Source: Polytrichum commune (lineage: Eukaryota > Streptophyta > Polytrichopsida > Polytrichales > Polytrichaceae). Taken from it: 64,000 bases of DNA. Location of the stretch: NCBI GenBank assembly GCA_950295325.1, contig OX485804.1, positions 65,192,533-65,256,532 on the forward strand, read 5' to 3'. A model generated the notes under the pieces. It searched no databases. It saw nothing but the letters and a program-made list of their open reading frames with translations, and was not told the DNA's origin. A program made the position numbers and the translations under genes. This document shows positions 10,833-23,720 of the stretch, piece after piece (the first letter of the stretch is position 1; each line of letters starts with the position of its first letter).

Positions 10833-12972
10833 TCAGAAGGGCATCCCAGTTGCAATGCTGCCTCCCTTTTCAGGAGGGATGATGGCGCTGCTCTTGACAC
10901 CAATAGGTTTTCCCTCCAGCTGCAGCATGAGGGCGCCAAGAACCTCCAGCATACACTTATTGAACTGGTCCTTATCTACCCGTCCCGTGGCATCGTCATC
11001 TATCATTTTGAACGCCTCGTTGACTACATTGTCCATCTGCATAGACACGCCATCCCAAGCATGCCGAAGCATAAGAATCAGATGGAAAGCTTACTAGATA
11101 ATCTATCTCCACCGTGTGCGCAATACAGCAGCACGGGAAACGGCCTTCTACATCCAAATTAGAAATCCAAACTCTAAAAAAAAACAGTCCGCTATACATT
11201 GTCTTATGCATTGTTTTATGTCAATTTTCTGCTCGATCGGCAAGCCTTAAATCAGTGGACATATGAACCTGAATAGGAGCGGAATATTTCAGGACCATTT
11301 AAAAAACATCAGGGTGAATACTAGGTATCCCGAGGTATATACCTCTTCCACTGCTCCAACAGGGGGTAGACCTGCATACGGTGCCACTGTGTCGAACCCA
11401 ACACGAAGGTAACTTTTCGGTGCTGCTCCTCCGCTTGCTTTAGGCATCATCTCCCACGCCATATCCAAAGCCTTACACAGAATGACACAAACTGCTTACA
11501 ATAAGCCACAGGGACGGGAAGGGCCAGCAAGAATTTGCTACTTCTAGGAAGCCACACACAAGGCGGCCCAATCTGGCACAGTCTTTGAGGCATGCGCATT
11601 CGGTACCGATTCAAACAGCACTAATGCGCAAAAGACAGATAAAATGAATTCCCATTTAACTATCGGTCATAGAAACAGACCGACTCTGGATCATTAACAC
11701 TGTGTAGATGATAGGCGTTTCGATGGAACGTACCACATTTAAGGCCTGCTTGTCTTTTAAGAGAGCTGAAATACTTGAGCCATCAAAAACCTTGTCTGTA
11801 TGCGCCACTGTCAACGGCTTCTGCCTTATGCTCATGGCGACCTCGAGGACAACCTTCTTGTAAGCATCCACGAATTGTGTCTGATCCAGGTCTTGCTGCG
11901 GATTCAGTCTCACCGATTGGAATGCTCTGTCCATGTGCTCAGCTACCTGCTCAGTCAGGTCCAACAGGATTTTGTGAAAGAGGTCCAAAGAAAATCTATC
12001 TCCAGGTACGCAAAAAAATTAAAAAATTAAAGCTTACAATTCTTTGCCATGCTAAACAGTGCACCACATTATGGAGTTCCTAGGCTCATCCTCGTAGATA
12101 CATAGCATTCACTCAGGCAGAGGCAAGAGTGGAGTACCGAGGGATCAGTTTGAGGAGGCATCCCTTGGTCCACGGAGACACGCTTCATGGCTTCCTTGAT
12201 AGCGCCGGCCTTCACCTGTCCAGTGGTGTTCGTATCAAGCTGAGCGAATGCAGCCACGGCCTCGATCTCGAATTCCGGACTCTCTGCCCATCTTTGCAGC
12301 TCCCCTCCATCCAGTGGCGAGATCGAGACGGGTTCCCTCTCAAGGCCATCTCCCAGCCCTAACAAAATGTCACGCATCACGGTGGAGAATGTCTCCTTTG
12401 TCACTCCCTCACCTCCTTGGCCGAATTCACCGAACATCTGTACCGCAAAATTTCACATTCAAAATGTCAACGGCACAATGTGGAGGCATGTAGGAGAGGT
12501 ATATCAAATGGAGTCGATCGTTACTAACTACACTTGCCGCCTCCCCCCCTCACCAAATATTCACTGGCAATTAGATCAAACATATTTACAGAGTAAAAAA
12601 CGGGCTCATGGAAATGGCTGAGAGAGCCCATTGCTTAAGAATGTTATGAATTTCTTCAATGACCTAACTTAGTGACGATTTCGCGGCGAAAAGAACAGAA
12701 ATGCAGTACGAAAAGAGATTGCGGTAAAGAATATTGCAAATGAAAGAAAATGGTACCTCCGTATAGATGTGGTCTGTCTCGGCATCGGTGCCCATGGGAG
12801 GGAGTCCCAAAGCGCTTCCCACCCCCGCGATGGCGGGCTCCAGCTCGGTATGTGTCAACTTGCCTGTGTGGCTCTTGTTCAGCATTGCGAACCTCTCATT
12901 CACAAACTTCGACCACGTTTGGTCATTCTCCACGAATTGCTTCAAAGATTTCCCGTCCATAATGGTTGCCAT
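10833..12972 (-). CDS. EF-hand family calcium-binding protein, copy 1, five exons
   Basis: Probable calcium sensor-like protein, 353 residues, unknown partner. Exons on the minus strand: 12972-12757, 12437-12138, 11946-11734, 11471-11343 and 11036-10833, all GT-AG and all in phase 0. The first EF loop (about residue 32, NKSHTGKLTHTE) keeps a near-canonical pattern with N at position 1 and E at 12. A second loop-like motif, DTNTTGQVKAGA, has alanine at position 12. A third region, in exon 3, is degenerate. The last, DDDATGRVDKDQ, has Q at 12. Thus at most one or two sites look able to bind calcium well. Exon 4 has WEMMPKASGG and GLPPVGAVEE; the protein ends TGMPF. Its paralogue lies at 26,335-29,901 in opposite orientation. 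Introns here are compact (191-319 bp). Confidence 0.88.
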
Positions 12973-13439
12973 CCTTACTTATTACAATTGGACCTGCATG
13001 CACAGCAACGCCGGTGCTGTCAACAACGTACTGAAAGCTGGAACCAAGGTGAGATCGAGGATGAACTACTCCCATAAACTGTCAATCTTCACGTGAACAT
13101 ACGCACGGTAAGCTTGTGATTTGATTAGGGAGGTATAATCCCGCAGCCAGCTAATTGCATTTTATCCAAACTGATGATTCGCAGTGTCCTCCATCAGCAG
13201 GAGCTCCAACTAGCCTCCCATGCGGTTTTTGGAACAAAGAAGCACAAACCCATTCAACCTACGATGACCAAAATGGATTTCCGGCAGCAATTTTAGTCTC
13301 CTTCTGAGTCGCTCGAAGACGCGTATCTTTCTACCGACGTACTTGATTAATGCCTCCGTTTGTATCGACCTTCCCTCTCAACCTCAGATCGCAGTCCCGA
13401 ACTGCACCAGAAGGTAATTAAGGTTTTACAACTAACTAT
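12973..13439. other. Upstream region of EF-hand copy 1
   Basis: Presumed promoter and leader of the minus-strand EF-hand gene. No definite TATA box or other site could be assigned. Confidence 0.35.
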
Positions 13440-14160
13440 GTAAAGAAGCCAACTTTGGCTGTGTCTCTCCCCGAGGTTCATCTTCAAATGTTATAATTGT
13501 ATATTTCGGTTTCAATACGTGACCATTCGCCAAGCACCGAGTTCCTAGAAACTCCACATCACGCACTACATCGCCTCACGACCATACACAACATACATTT
13601 CAGATGGAACGAAAAATTCACGTCGATGAACTCTGCCACTAATTCACAGAACGAGCCAGAGATTGATGGAAGTTAAGAGTTGACTCTCTGCAGTATTAAA
13701 TATCACAACCTTCGAACTTTGAACTCACTACGTCCAAGAACCAAAATCATTCACTGTGCTGCTGACTAATATGATGTTTTTGCAACTAGATTTATAAAGT
13801 AGCCACACTTCGACGGTCTCTCTCTTCCCCAAGTTAACCTCAACTGCTATTGCACAGTTAGATTTCCATACATGACCATTCACCAAGCACTTCTTAGAAA
13901 GTCCACGTTAAAGAAATTCCACGTTAATTTCTCACCACATCACCTTAGAACGAGAAACAACAAAAATTTCAGATGAAAAAGATATTCACCTCGGTGAATT
14001 CTGCCTCTAATTCACAAAAGAGTCGGAAGTTCCGGAGGGAACTTGATGCGGCGAAGAAGATGCTATTAAGCGTGCCGAGAGTCACCCTCCAACCTTTGAA
14101 CTTTGAGTTTTCGATCGCGACGTCCAAGAACTAAAGCAAGTACTTGTGATTTCTGGCTGA
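13440..14160. repeat. Tandem duplication of about 350 bp upstream of EF-hand copy 1
   Basis: Two diverged units (about 13,440-13,780 and 13,793-14,160) share, in order, AAGCC/TAGCCA-ACTT, 'TGACCATTC.CCAAGCAC', an 'ATTTCAGATG' block, 'TCTGCC.CTAATTCACA', 'CAACCTTTGAACTTTGA' (or a close variant) and 'ACGTCCAAGAAC'. There is no open frame across either unit. It may be duplicated promoter-distal sequence or an old repeat. Confidence 0.7.
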
Positions 14161-16603
14161 CCAAAGTCCTCATTTAACTCCACATCTTTATAAGGTTACA
14201 GTGCTCTAAACCAATCGGTCTCCCTTGAAGCTTAATCCATTCGAGTCGCAACAGAAGACTCCGGGAAGCCGGATGCTGAAGCCTGACTCCACCAAACAGG
14301 GGGGAACCCATGAAAGGTGACTTGTCGCGAGGGCGAGTCACAGAACGCCACGTGGAGCTCATGGACACTTGGCACTCTTGGCCCGCTGCCAGTCTTGACT
14401 TCAATCAAGCTATGGCGTTATATAAGCTACTGGCGAAGTATGGCAGAAGCACCTATTTCCGGCACTTTAAGCAAATGAGCATATATATTAAGGGCATCAT
14501 GGTCACTCTTATTGGTTGGAGCCATAACTGAGTGGTATATAGAATGGACACCAAAAGGACATGTGTTACAATGGGATTGTCCCAAGGTGAACGCACCTAT
14601 CAAGAAACGTGACTGATACTGGATTCTAATGTGCACATATCCAAGTTTGAAGTGTACAGACCTATCCCAAAGGGAACCATCATAGGTCATCTATGACTTT
14701 CATTTCAAGGATTCATAAGACATTGATAGTCCAGCCAAGAATAACAAGTGTAACTCTCATGGTCTACATTTGGATTTGGAATGTGCTTGTGTAAGGTCTA
14801 TAACCAATTAAATGAGAGAGTTTGCAATCTGTAGAGGAGGAGTAATAGCGGGGATTTATTTTCTTGCGAAGAGAAACAAATTCTAAGGAGAATGCAAAAA
14901 GAAATAAAAGAAATACAAATCATAAATATGGAAATTGCTACAAATTTTGAAGTAATAAAGTTAGGGTAACACATAGTTGATCTATAGGTTAACCCATAAC
15001 CACTCATCTAAATTCTAATGCATGGCTGTGACAATTGTCAAAACTCTTATGATGGTAATCACTCACAAGCCGCCGTCACATAAACCTTAACTCCATCTGC
15101 CTAAAAAAATATAAATCTCATCCATGTCGGCATTACATGACCGTAATGAGCGGATAAATGCACTTGGTCAACTATGGATGCCTCGACCTTAATACTTATT
15201 TTGCTATAAACTCCCGACTTAGGTTGATATCATTAAGAAAGTATATAGAATAGTTGCACTCACCTTGTATGCTCAAGATACATCACTCATTCCAAGTTCC
15301 ATTTTTTTAAATCATTAGGAGTATTAATGCGATGGCGATTGATTGGGCCTATTTTTAGCTTGGATTGGGAGAAAACAAATCCATCGATTTCTCATATGTT
15401 GATATGACAAGCATCTACAACACAATTGATCATTGCATGCAAGGAAATTGAACAATGATATGATGGCAAGTGGTGTTGCAGACTTGATGGGGTGTTTCAA
15501 CTAGTAGGTGTACACATACAAACACACATTGATCCAATGGACACATTTTCGGGACAAATAATTAACAAAGTTCTTGACAATTATAGGTGCTTCTCTCCTC
15601 TCTCTCCTCTAAGATAGAATGATGTTCAAACATAGGAAATATGTGAAGACCTATTGTTGAGTGGATTGTGGTTAGGTGTGGATCTAAACGGACACCATAA
15701 AGACACGTGTTTGTAAGAGATCATCCTTGTTGTACTCATCTATAAACGGGCGACCCTAGTAACGGTGTTTGGAATGAGTATGTATTAGGGATGAGAGCAC
15801 GAAGTGCTTAGAAAGCACCTGCCAACTTATTAAAGAGAAGGTGAGAAGCAATTGCTTGCTTACTCTTTGCCTTTTGATCTGTGGATCACGGGCCTCGCTT
15901 GAATTATGAGTGTCAAGCTACAAGCACCTCCGATGTTGCTTGTGTATATGTGTGGAGTGTGAAATCCGATTCTTATCTATAAAGCTCCTCACCACTTGGC
16001 ACTTCTAGACTGGTTTCCAACAGGTCCTTGTCACAATGTTTTGTGTTTTGTATCTTAGCACAAAAGGACTTGTGCGATGGCAACTGCCCTTTGGCGTCCA
16101 CTTTAGAGCCTATTCTTTCTCTTCTTCACCCTTTATTATGTCCGAGGTTTTGTATGTGTTTTGTATGTGCTTGGTCCGGGTATCCCGCCGGAGACTCTTG
16201 GAATTTAGGACCACAGTCATCGCTCTCGTCGTTTCATGGCGTTCACCAGCTGACATGTCGTTCATATCTGGTTTAATGATTCAACTGACTTAACAATCCA
16301 AATAATTGGGGGTGTGGGTCGCATGAGGTTTTGGTGGAGCAATGCCAAAAGAAAAGGGTCCTCTGAAAATGGGCGAAGATAGCCTGGTTGGGGGCCCAAA
16401 CCATGCTTGCCCCCTATTTCCAAGAGTAGGTGTACAATGAGGTTTTACAAGCTTGTTTTATAAAAGGAGAAGAAGAATAATAACATCGGTTTGACTGACA
16501 TAAAGCTAGTCCATTAGCCATCATCATAATATTGCCATAGTAAAAGAGGAAGATGGGGTAATGCCTATTTTCCAATAGGTGGACTCACTAGAGAGGGCAA
16601 AGT
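14161..16603. other. Intergenic DNA with two copies of repeat family R3
   Basis: No gene could be supported. Two copies of a short dispersed repeat marked by GGACACCA...GACACGTGTT lie near 14,540-14,600 and 15,630-15,740. Open frames at 16,028-16,293 are unrecognised and lack a supporting gene model. Confidence 0.4.
15630..15740 (+). repeat. Dispersed repeat family R3, plus-strand copy
   Basis: Contains 'AGGTGTGGATCTAAACGGAC', then ACCATAAAGACACGTGTT and AAGAGAT. The same ordered blocks occur on the minus strand at 57,541-57,650, and in more diverged form at 14,540-14,600, 23,585-23,720 and 57,948-58,070. Element class and true boundaries are unknown. Confidence 0.6.
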
Positions 16604-16618
16604 GGGGGGGGGGGGGGG
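16604..16618. repeat. Poly-G tract (15 G)
   Basis: An uninterrupted run of G. Similar long G or C tracts occur at 18,753-18,769, 22,650-22,666, 34,215-34,225, 39,464-39,475, 53,604-53,614 and 59,277-59,288. Confidence 0.95.
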
Positions 16619-16799
16619 TATGGCAAAGGAACGGGGGTTTGTTGTTTCTCAAGTTTTTGTTTGTTGAGAACAATGTATGTTTAAATATTTGATGGTATTT
16701 AAAGAGAGGTTTTCCAAGAGTTTTTTTATTCTAGCGTGAGGGATTTCCAAGTCAAGGAGGGGTGTGATTGGCAATTTGTAAATGATACTACGAATTCTA

Positions 16800-19440
16800 G
16801 CAGTGATAATTATGGGAGAAAGGGTAATCCAACCCAAACGTTGGAGGTGGGGGATAAGGGTAGCATATTTGTCGTGTTTATGAGAGGTGGCAATCTCAAA
16901 GTATATGTTATTGCAATATGTAAACTAAATAAATTGTACAGTGACATCATGAGAGGGAAGGAATGGTGGATTTATTGGTGAATGATTTACCTTTGATGCA
17001 TAAAGTGTCCAAACGAAGGTGGGCTAGGCATCTACAATGAGGAGGAAACAAGTGCAAGGGAGTAGCTAGGAGGGTTATGTGTTATCAGGATGGCGGTTAT
17101 TATGAGTGCCAACATGTGTAAGGGTGTAGTGACGCAAGAGTGGGTGGGAGAGAAGGGTGGTAGCAAGTGCATGAGCAACTTTTTGTGTTTATTGGTGTGA
17201 AGAGTGTTGATATGTTTATTCGTACAACATGAAAGTAAATGTAGGCATGCATCATTTTGCTTAAGATAGCAAGGGTACACAGGGGGGAGAGCGACGCATT
17301 GAAGATTTGATGTTTATGTTGATTACTCATGTATGAGTCATAGTGGAATTTAAGGACTTGAGTGATTTGAGCATGAGAGGTGAGTTTTGAATTCCAAAAG
17401 AGATTGGACCATGGTTGATGTATGTTTGTGTTATGTAATCATTTAGAAACATAGGGGAAGGTGAGGGATGCAGAGGAGATTTGTGAGTTGTGGTGTTTGT
17501 TCTCTATATATCATTTAATATTAAGATTGTAACCATCATGTTGGATGGAGGTAGGGGTATTGGTGGGCCAATAAGGTATTTGCTGGCCAATGGGGTGGAA
17601 TGGGGTGAGGTTCAAAGGCATAGAGTTCTAGTTAGCTTTCTGTTTGGCAAGTTTGTCAGCTTCATCATTATTGAGAACATTATTGTGTGCTCAAAATTTT
17701 TGAATTGTGATTTTATGTATCGTATTTTGAATATGAAAAATTATAGTGGCTATTAAAAGTTTATTTGGGTAGTTGTGTTGGGAGATTGGGTGGTGTATAT
17801 GATTATGGAGATAAATGCTATTAATGTTGTTGGTGAAGATGAAGACATCGGTGGTAAGATGTTTAGTGTGTTGAACCGCAAGGAAAATAGCGTATAGTTT
17901 GGCTCAAAGGATGTGAGGGTAACCTGGTAGTTTAGCCTCAATGGAAGTGTGGGTAGGACCATTAAACTTCAAATGCCCAAGAAGCCAAAGAGTGGTTGCA
18001 AGCCTTTTGCAAAGATATATCTCTCAAGACAAACTTTTCTCCCTTTTTATTTTTATTTTTAATAAATTTTGATCTCCTTGCACCTTGACATTACAAAGCT
18101 TCGCACTGTCTAGAGCAAATGGATTGAAATGTTATATCAATGACTCTAAGATATGGACCTTGAAGTGGTCGGAACCCTTAATTTTTTTTCTTTCTTACAA
18201 AATTAGTTATTTTGAAAAAGTAACAATGTTAGTGACAATAATATTTTTGGATTTTACCACCAAACTATGCAACTCAAATTTTTAGCCTATCATATCAAAG
18301 ATCAAGTGATTTTGATGCATATTGGAATTTTTATTATTTTTTGAAGGAAAATTCTTGAAAGATGATTTGGTGGAGACCAAGGATAAAGATCCATATTCCA
18401 ACTGCACATATGTGATTGTAAATTAACTCCCTAAAAAGTTCTCTTGTATGCCAACACAAAACAAAGTTTCTATTTCATACTTTATAGTACATCTTTGATT
18501 TAAGCTAAAAAAACCCTAGGCTTTTAGGGGTTAAAGACACCATAGCCAACAAAATTACCATGGCCATCCTGATTTGGAGGCATAAATGAACCATTAGTGT
18601 AGTATGAGATTGGTGGATATATATATTTATTATTGTGAGTAGTTGTGGTTCATTGGTAGTATAATAAGTGGGTAGGACTGTTTTGGGGGTGTATTGCATT
18701 GTTAATGGGGGGATGGTGATGACATGATGTACACTTGAGTGATTAAGGATTTGGGGGGGGGGGGGGGGGATGGGACCAATCATCATGGGGGATGGGAAGG
18801 AGAGATAGGTTGTGGGGGTTATGTTATGATGCAATTTGGGCCCAACAGAGAGCTTTGGGGAGGAGGTTGGAGTGAGGAAGATGGGCATAGCCTCAACCTA
18901 CCCATTGATAGGTGAAGCTGGGTCCCATGATCTGAATATGATGTCTTTTTTGTGAGGAGAATAATATTGCGTAAATTGGAGAGGGCATGTAAGAGGGGAT
19001 GAAAAATAAGAGTGAGTGAGAATAAGCTTGTGTAGGAGGGGTTGAAGGATGGGATTTGGTAAGGAGTAATGTGTATTGGGAGTTAATAGACGGGAGGGGG
19101 ATTTACGAGGGAGTATTGTGGTATCTTTGAATGGGGAGGAGTAGTTTAGTGGCAAAGTCTTGTGGGGGTGGTTGAAAAGTAAGGGGTATGGAGGGGTATG
19201 GAACACATGTCAGGGTTGGGACCAGTTTTTGACAATGAGGGTGTAGATAGCATGATAGGGGTGATAATTTGTTACTATATGAGATGTGTCTATGTAAGTT
19301 GGGGAACGAGGTTAAGGGGGGTTGGATTGTCATAGAGAAGAATCATAGAGGGGGAGGAAAAGGTGTGCAACATGGCTGAATTTAGGTTCAAGAGTTGGGT
19401 GGAGTGTATGAAGTAGTGTTTGTCTCTAGTTTTAAAGGTG
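16800..19440. other. Strand-asymmetric block, G-rich and C-poor on the plus strand
   Basis: The plus strand is consistently rich in G and poor in C; for example 19,081-19,140 holds 25 G and 3 C by direct count. Minus-strand frames therefore look proline- and serine-rich by composition alone and are not convincing proteins. No splice-linked gene was found. The block ends close to a perfect hairpin at 19,631-19,660. Confidence 0.65.
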
Positions 19441-19630
19441 TTGGGCATGTGTCAAAGGATGTGAAGGAAGGGACGCCTCATTCAAATTGCCATATCTCCT
19501 AGCTCACACCTCCAATTGGGGTGTTCTTGAGCATTCTAGAATTTGGATGCCATAAGCTATTTAATGCTCATGGCCTTACCCTCGTGACTCCTAGTCTCCG
19601 TGGGTGGGAGACGTTCTCAACGCCCGGGGC

Positions 19631-19660
19631 CCTCTGACCTATGGCGTCATAGGTCAGAGG
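19631..19660. repeat. Perfect 13-bp inverted repeat with 4-nt loop
   Basis: CCTCTGACCTATG and CATAGGTCAGAGG are exact reverse complements around GCGT. It lies in a locally GC-rich stretch (CGCCCGGGGCC) unlike its surroundings. No T-tract follows, and its role is unknown. Confidence 0.85.
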
Positions 19661-22600
19661 CACAAGTGATCCTAGTATCAAAGTAAATTTGTATGTGCTA
19701 TCTTGGGGAGATTAGATTTTGGGTTGACTTCTTAATGACTAGGAATTTGAGTAAAATGTATAGAGTATCATGGTATGTTGTCTGCTTGTGTGCTAGGTAA
19801 CAAAGTTGGGGGGACTAGAGGGAATGTATTATAGCATTGGTGGATCTAATGAACCTGTGTCTTAGAGTTTCTAGCAAGAATGAGATAAGGGATGGTGGTA
19901 ATCGGAGTGCGCCATATTTGTGGTTAATTTGGATGCAAATGCAAGTGGTTATAAACCTTGTGCGCCTAATTGCAATCGACAAATATGAGAGTTTGATCAC
20001 TCCATTTCTTCATCTGAGTTTTGTGGAGCGTCCAACCTTATCCTCTCACAAGATGGATTTTATATCCTTGTTTTATGAATTATCCATGAAGCAACATTGT
20101 TGACACAAAGTTGGAGAACACGTTTGTACAGGTGGACCTTCTCTATAAGGTCATGAGCTTTGTAAGCATTTTCAAGGAAATAACGCAAGAAAAATTTCAT
20201 AAATTGAATATGACATTAGTTTGCCTAGATATCCTGTGGATGTGCTCATCATATGAAGCTCTTGATACATTTAAAAATACATAACAAAATATGATCATAT
20301 GTATCAAGTGTGAACAACATTAGTTAATGAAATTGAAAATTTGCCATTCAATTCATCAAGGATGATGTTTTGCTTTTGACTTAATTATCATGCATACTTG
20401 ATCATCTTAGTGAATACACATACCAAATTTGAAATAAAATGATACAATTTTCATTCCTTTTGAACTATTTGAATTTTCTTTAAAAAAATTAGTACTTAGA
20501 TACTTCGACTCTTTATTATAATTCAAAATTTTATAAAGTGAGGTGGACCTAGGAAATGGTAACCAAACACATGATATATATATATATATATATTGTTGGT
20601 GCCTCTAGTCACGTGGGGCTTGACACATGTTGTGTAGTTCACAACATGTAAAAATCAAGTGCACCAAAGCAAGTACAAAATTAGAGTGGTTGTTGTGCAA
20701 GGCCAACTCACCAACTTACACCCTAGGTTCCCCACTTAGAAAAGGGTTCACAACATGAGTGTTGCATAATGTTATGAATGACCAACATAATGGAGTTATT
20801 TGTAAAGTAAAGCACATGAAACCATGGGTTTAGTCCCAAACCAAGAGTATATGAGAGTTAACACAAAGTCATGCATGTTTTCTTGATGCTTGAATTATAA
20901 TACACAAAGAGTGGCGTCGAGTTATTAAAACTTGTCTTTCTAGCTTGCCCTTCTGGGGTGAGTGGGCCAAGCTAGAACCATGATCTTCTTGCACTCCTAA
21001 ATGATAATTTTCTCCTTGTTCCTTTAATATTTTTTTTTGAGAAATTGTGTTCATTGAGGTCCTAGTAAATATGTCAATGAATTTACCATATTTGACATGT
21101 TTTTTCAAAGTTTCCATACTTGCAAAGTAGGTCATCAAGAAATGCTCGTCCCATTCAAATTTTAGTTTTTCTCATTTTTGAATGACGGGATTAGAATAAA
21201 TTTCAAGGTTTTCAAGCTACAAAAATAGTAAAAGCCATTTGGCATGCATACATTCAAAACAAACAATATGGTAATTGGACAAAACCTCATGGATTTATGA
21301 ACAATCAAATTGTTGTTGACTTTAGGGTTTGTGAGATCATACGACGTGTATTTTACACTTGAGGTTGATCATTTTGACAACTGTAGAAAGTGAATTGGAC
21401 AAATAGGGTTCACACATTTTGCTAAAAATGTGATTATGGAGGTGAAAAGTCACATGGGCCTCTTGGACACTTAGGGATTAAGCTTGTTAGACCCTAAATG
21501 CATGGGGGTTGCATTTATTCTTCATTATTACAACAATTATGATGATGATTATTCTCTACAAGGAATCCTTTTTGTGGAGATCTCAGAATAAGCAAGTCAT
21601 GATTTTTTAGATCTTAAATTTTGGTTTGAATATGGTATTTAATGTTTCAAATATGACAATCTCATTCCTTGGAGGATAAATTGAATAGTGGGGAGGATAG
21701 CTAGGGAAGTGAGAGGTTAGGTCTAACCATCTATGGTAATTTTGAGTCTTGACATTGGAGACCTTATTTGGAGTTGATGCACGAGAGAAATTTTTGAAGG
21801 ATGGCTTTTGCATAACATCCATACAACTCGCTATGGACCATTTTCCCTTATTTCCACCAAATCATTCGGAAGTATTTTCCTTAAGAAAAAAACTTAATCT
21901 ATAAGATCGATCCCGATGATGTTGGCAATTGCTTGTTGACGTCCACTTTGGACCAATAATCTTAAAATCCCATGAATGGTTAACCTTTATACATCGTGAA
22001 GTGCTCACATTTCAAGAGACATTTCGACTACTTGATCACTTCAATATCATGTCATGCTTGCAGTTTTTCACTGATCTTTGGTCCTTGTAAATTTACCATA
22101 TCAAACTAGGGATCCATCAAAACAACACATTAAAATGAATTTCGAGATTTCACAACTTGTATATTCATTATTATGGGAGGAGCATTTTTTGTAATGAGAA
22201 TTACCATACGGTTGCAATCCATTGATGGTATGTCAAAACTATTTCTTATTTGGTTCTAGGAGCAAAGACAAATTGGTGAGTAAATAGAAATCCATAAGTG
22301 TTTTCTTTCATAGGATGTGTGTTCTTAGCATTTAGCAGGAGGTTGGGAAGTGGTTGCTAATAAATCAAAAGTTATGTGTAGTAGGAAGATGTTAATCCTT
22401 TATATACCCTTAAATATTGCAGGGGAGCTCTAAGGTAGACAACTCTTAAATGGTTACTTTTTCCGACTAGCCCCCTCAACCTAGGATATTAAACATGCAA
22501 TTAGGACTATTTGGGTAGTGAATTCAAAATTGAAGCCGCCGCAGTCACTGGGCAACCACTTTCCTTATAATTTCACCGGGGAGCTCATATGAATATCCAA

Positions 22601-22979
22601 TTCATTATCAAAGTGAAAATTCTATTGCTTATTGTATGGTCAGAAAGCGCCCCCCCCCCCCCCCCCAATGTTTACTATTGAGTCTAGAATGGTTAGCATA
22701 TGTTGAGCACATGTCTTTCTTTGACTTCAAGGCACAACTAACCATATACCACTCAAATGCATGTGTTAAAACAAGAAGGGTAACCTAATAATGGTTGTCT
22801 ACCTTAGTATTAAATGTGGCATTGTGTTCTTTGTCATGACCCCCCGTCTTGATGTTCTACGAGTCATTATGCTCATGCATATCCATGTCCTTGCATTTTG
22901 AACTAGGTAATGAATGAGAGGAGCCCTGCCATAGGTCATAGAGGACACTTAACCTTATTAAGCCGCGGTAGCGGTGAGG
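19661..22979. other. Intergenic DNA, no gene recognised
   Basis: AT-rich sequence with a TA microsatellite at about 20,575-20,594, a 10-bp inverted repeat (ACATGTTGTG facing CACAACATGT, 20,625-20,649) and a run of 17 C at 22,650-22,666. Open frames are short and unrecognised. Confidence 0.45.
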
Positions 22980-22981
22980 TA

Positions 22982-23525
22982 CAGTGACGAACGAAATTGA
23001 GTACTTTGTTGAAGAAGCCAACTTTGACAAGCCATTACAGACAATGTAGATAATTTTTTGCAAAGCTAAAAAGTGAGTTAAAAAAACAAATAGAGCTATG
23101 TATATATATATATATATGCAGAGTTATACATCATATTGAAAACTAGATAATCTTCTACAATTTACAATCACCAACCATATACAAGTACTTAGTATTGTTC
23201 AATCTATTTCTTTGAACTTTAATAATTTATCCAATAACCTTTAGTAGCCAATACAACATCAATCCTTCGCAGCATACTCTCATATAGTGCCATACAATCC
23301 TTTTCACTGAATTTAGAAGAAACAATGCACACACGCTCCCACAATTTGACATGGCTATTGTCAGAAACCTTAAAGTTTTTTAAAAGTGTCTTTTTACATA
23401 CATGTAGAAGACTACTTTGTACACATACTTTGCTTAATTACTTCAATGATATCAAATTTCAATCGCCAGAGATTGCTTGCCGAAATTGAAGTTCTAAGTT
23501 GAGTACTCAATTTTGTTCGTCATTG
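22982..23525 (-). mobile_element. Tc1/mariner-type element with transposase C-terminal remnant
   Basis: A 544-bp element flanked by TA at 22,980-22,981 and 23,526-23,527. Its ends are inverted copies: the left starts CAGTGACGAACGAAATTGAG and the reverse-complemented right starts CAATGACGAACAAAATTGAG. On the minus strand at about 23,355-23,225 a frame reads LWERVCIVSSKFSEKDC, then YESMLRRIDVVLATKG and ends in INY-stop. This matches the C-terminal pattern of Tc1-like transposases (SMPRR-x-AVI-x-x-KG, then a terminal Tyr). Upstream, a frameshifted stretch near 23,450 resembles the PxxSPDLN region. Most of the catalytic domain is missing, so the copy is dead and internally deleted. Confidence 0.72.
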
Positions 23526-23584
23526 TAGGTCCTGGGTGTGTAAAGTATGAAGATATTATTTGGTTACTTTTCTTAACTAGACCC

Positions 23585-23720
23585 CTATATTTGATTGGTG
23601 TGTAGTATGGTGAGGATCAAATAACAAACAACATAACGACACACATTTAGAAGAGATTGGACTACTCTACACTCAATAGTGAGCACAATTGGGAGAACCT
23701 ACATATACTCAGTCAATAAT
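23585..23720 (+). repeat. Dispersed repeat family R3, diverged copy
   Basis: Shares 'ACGACACACATTTAGAAGAG' followed by ATTGGACTA with the R3 copies at 57.5 and 57.9 kb, and starts just 60 bp beyond the Tc1-type element. Weakly conserved. Confidence 0.45.

Noticed and set aside
18505-19333. Proline- and serine-rich minus-strand frames
   Set aside because: They result from the strong G-over-C skew of the plus strand rather than from a protein-coding history.
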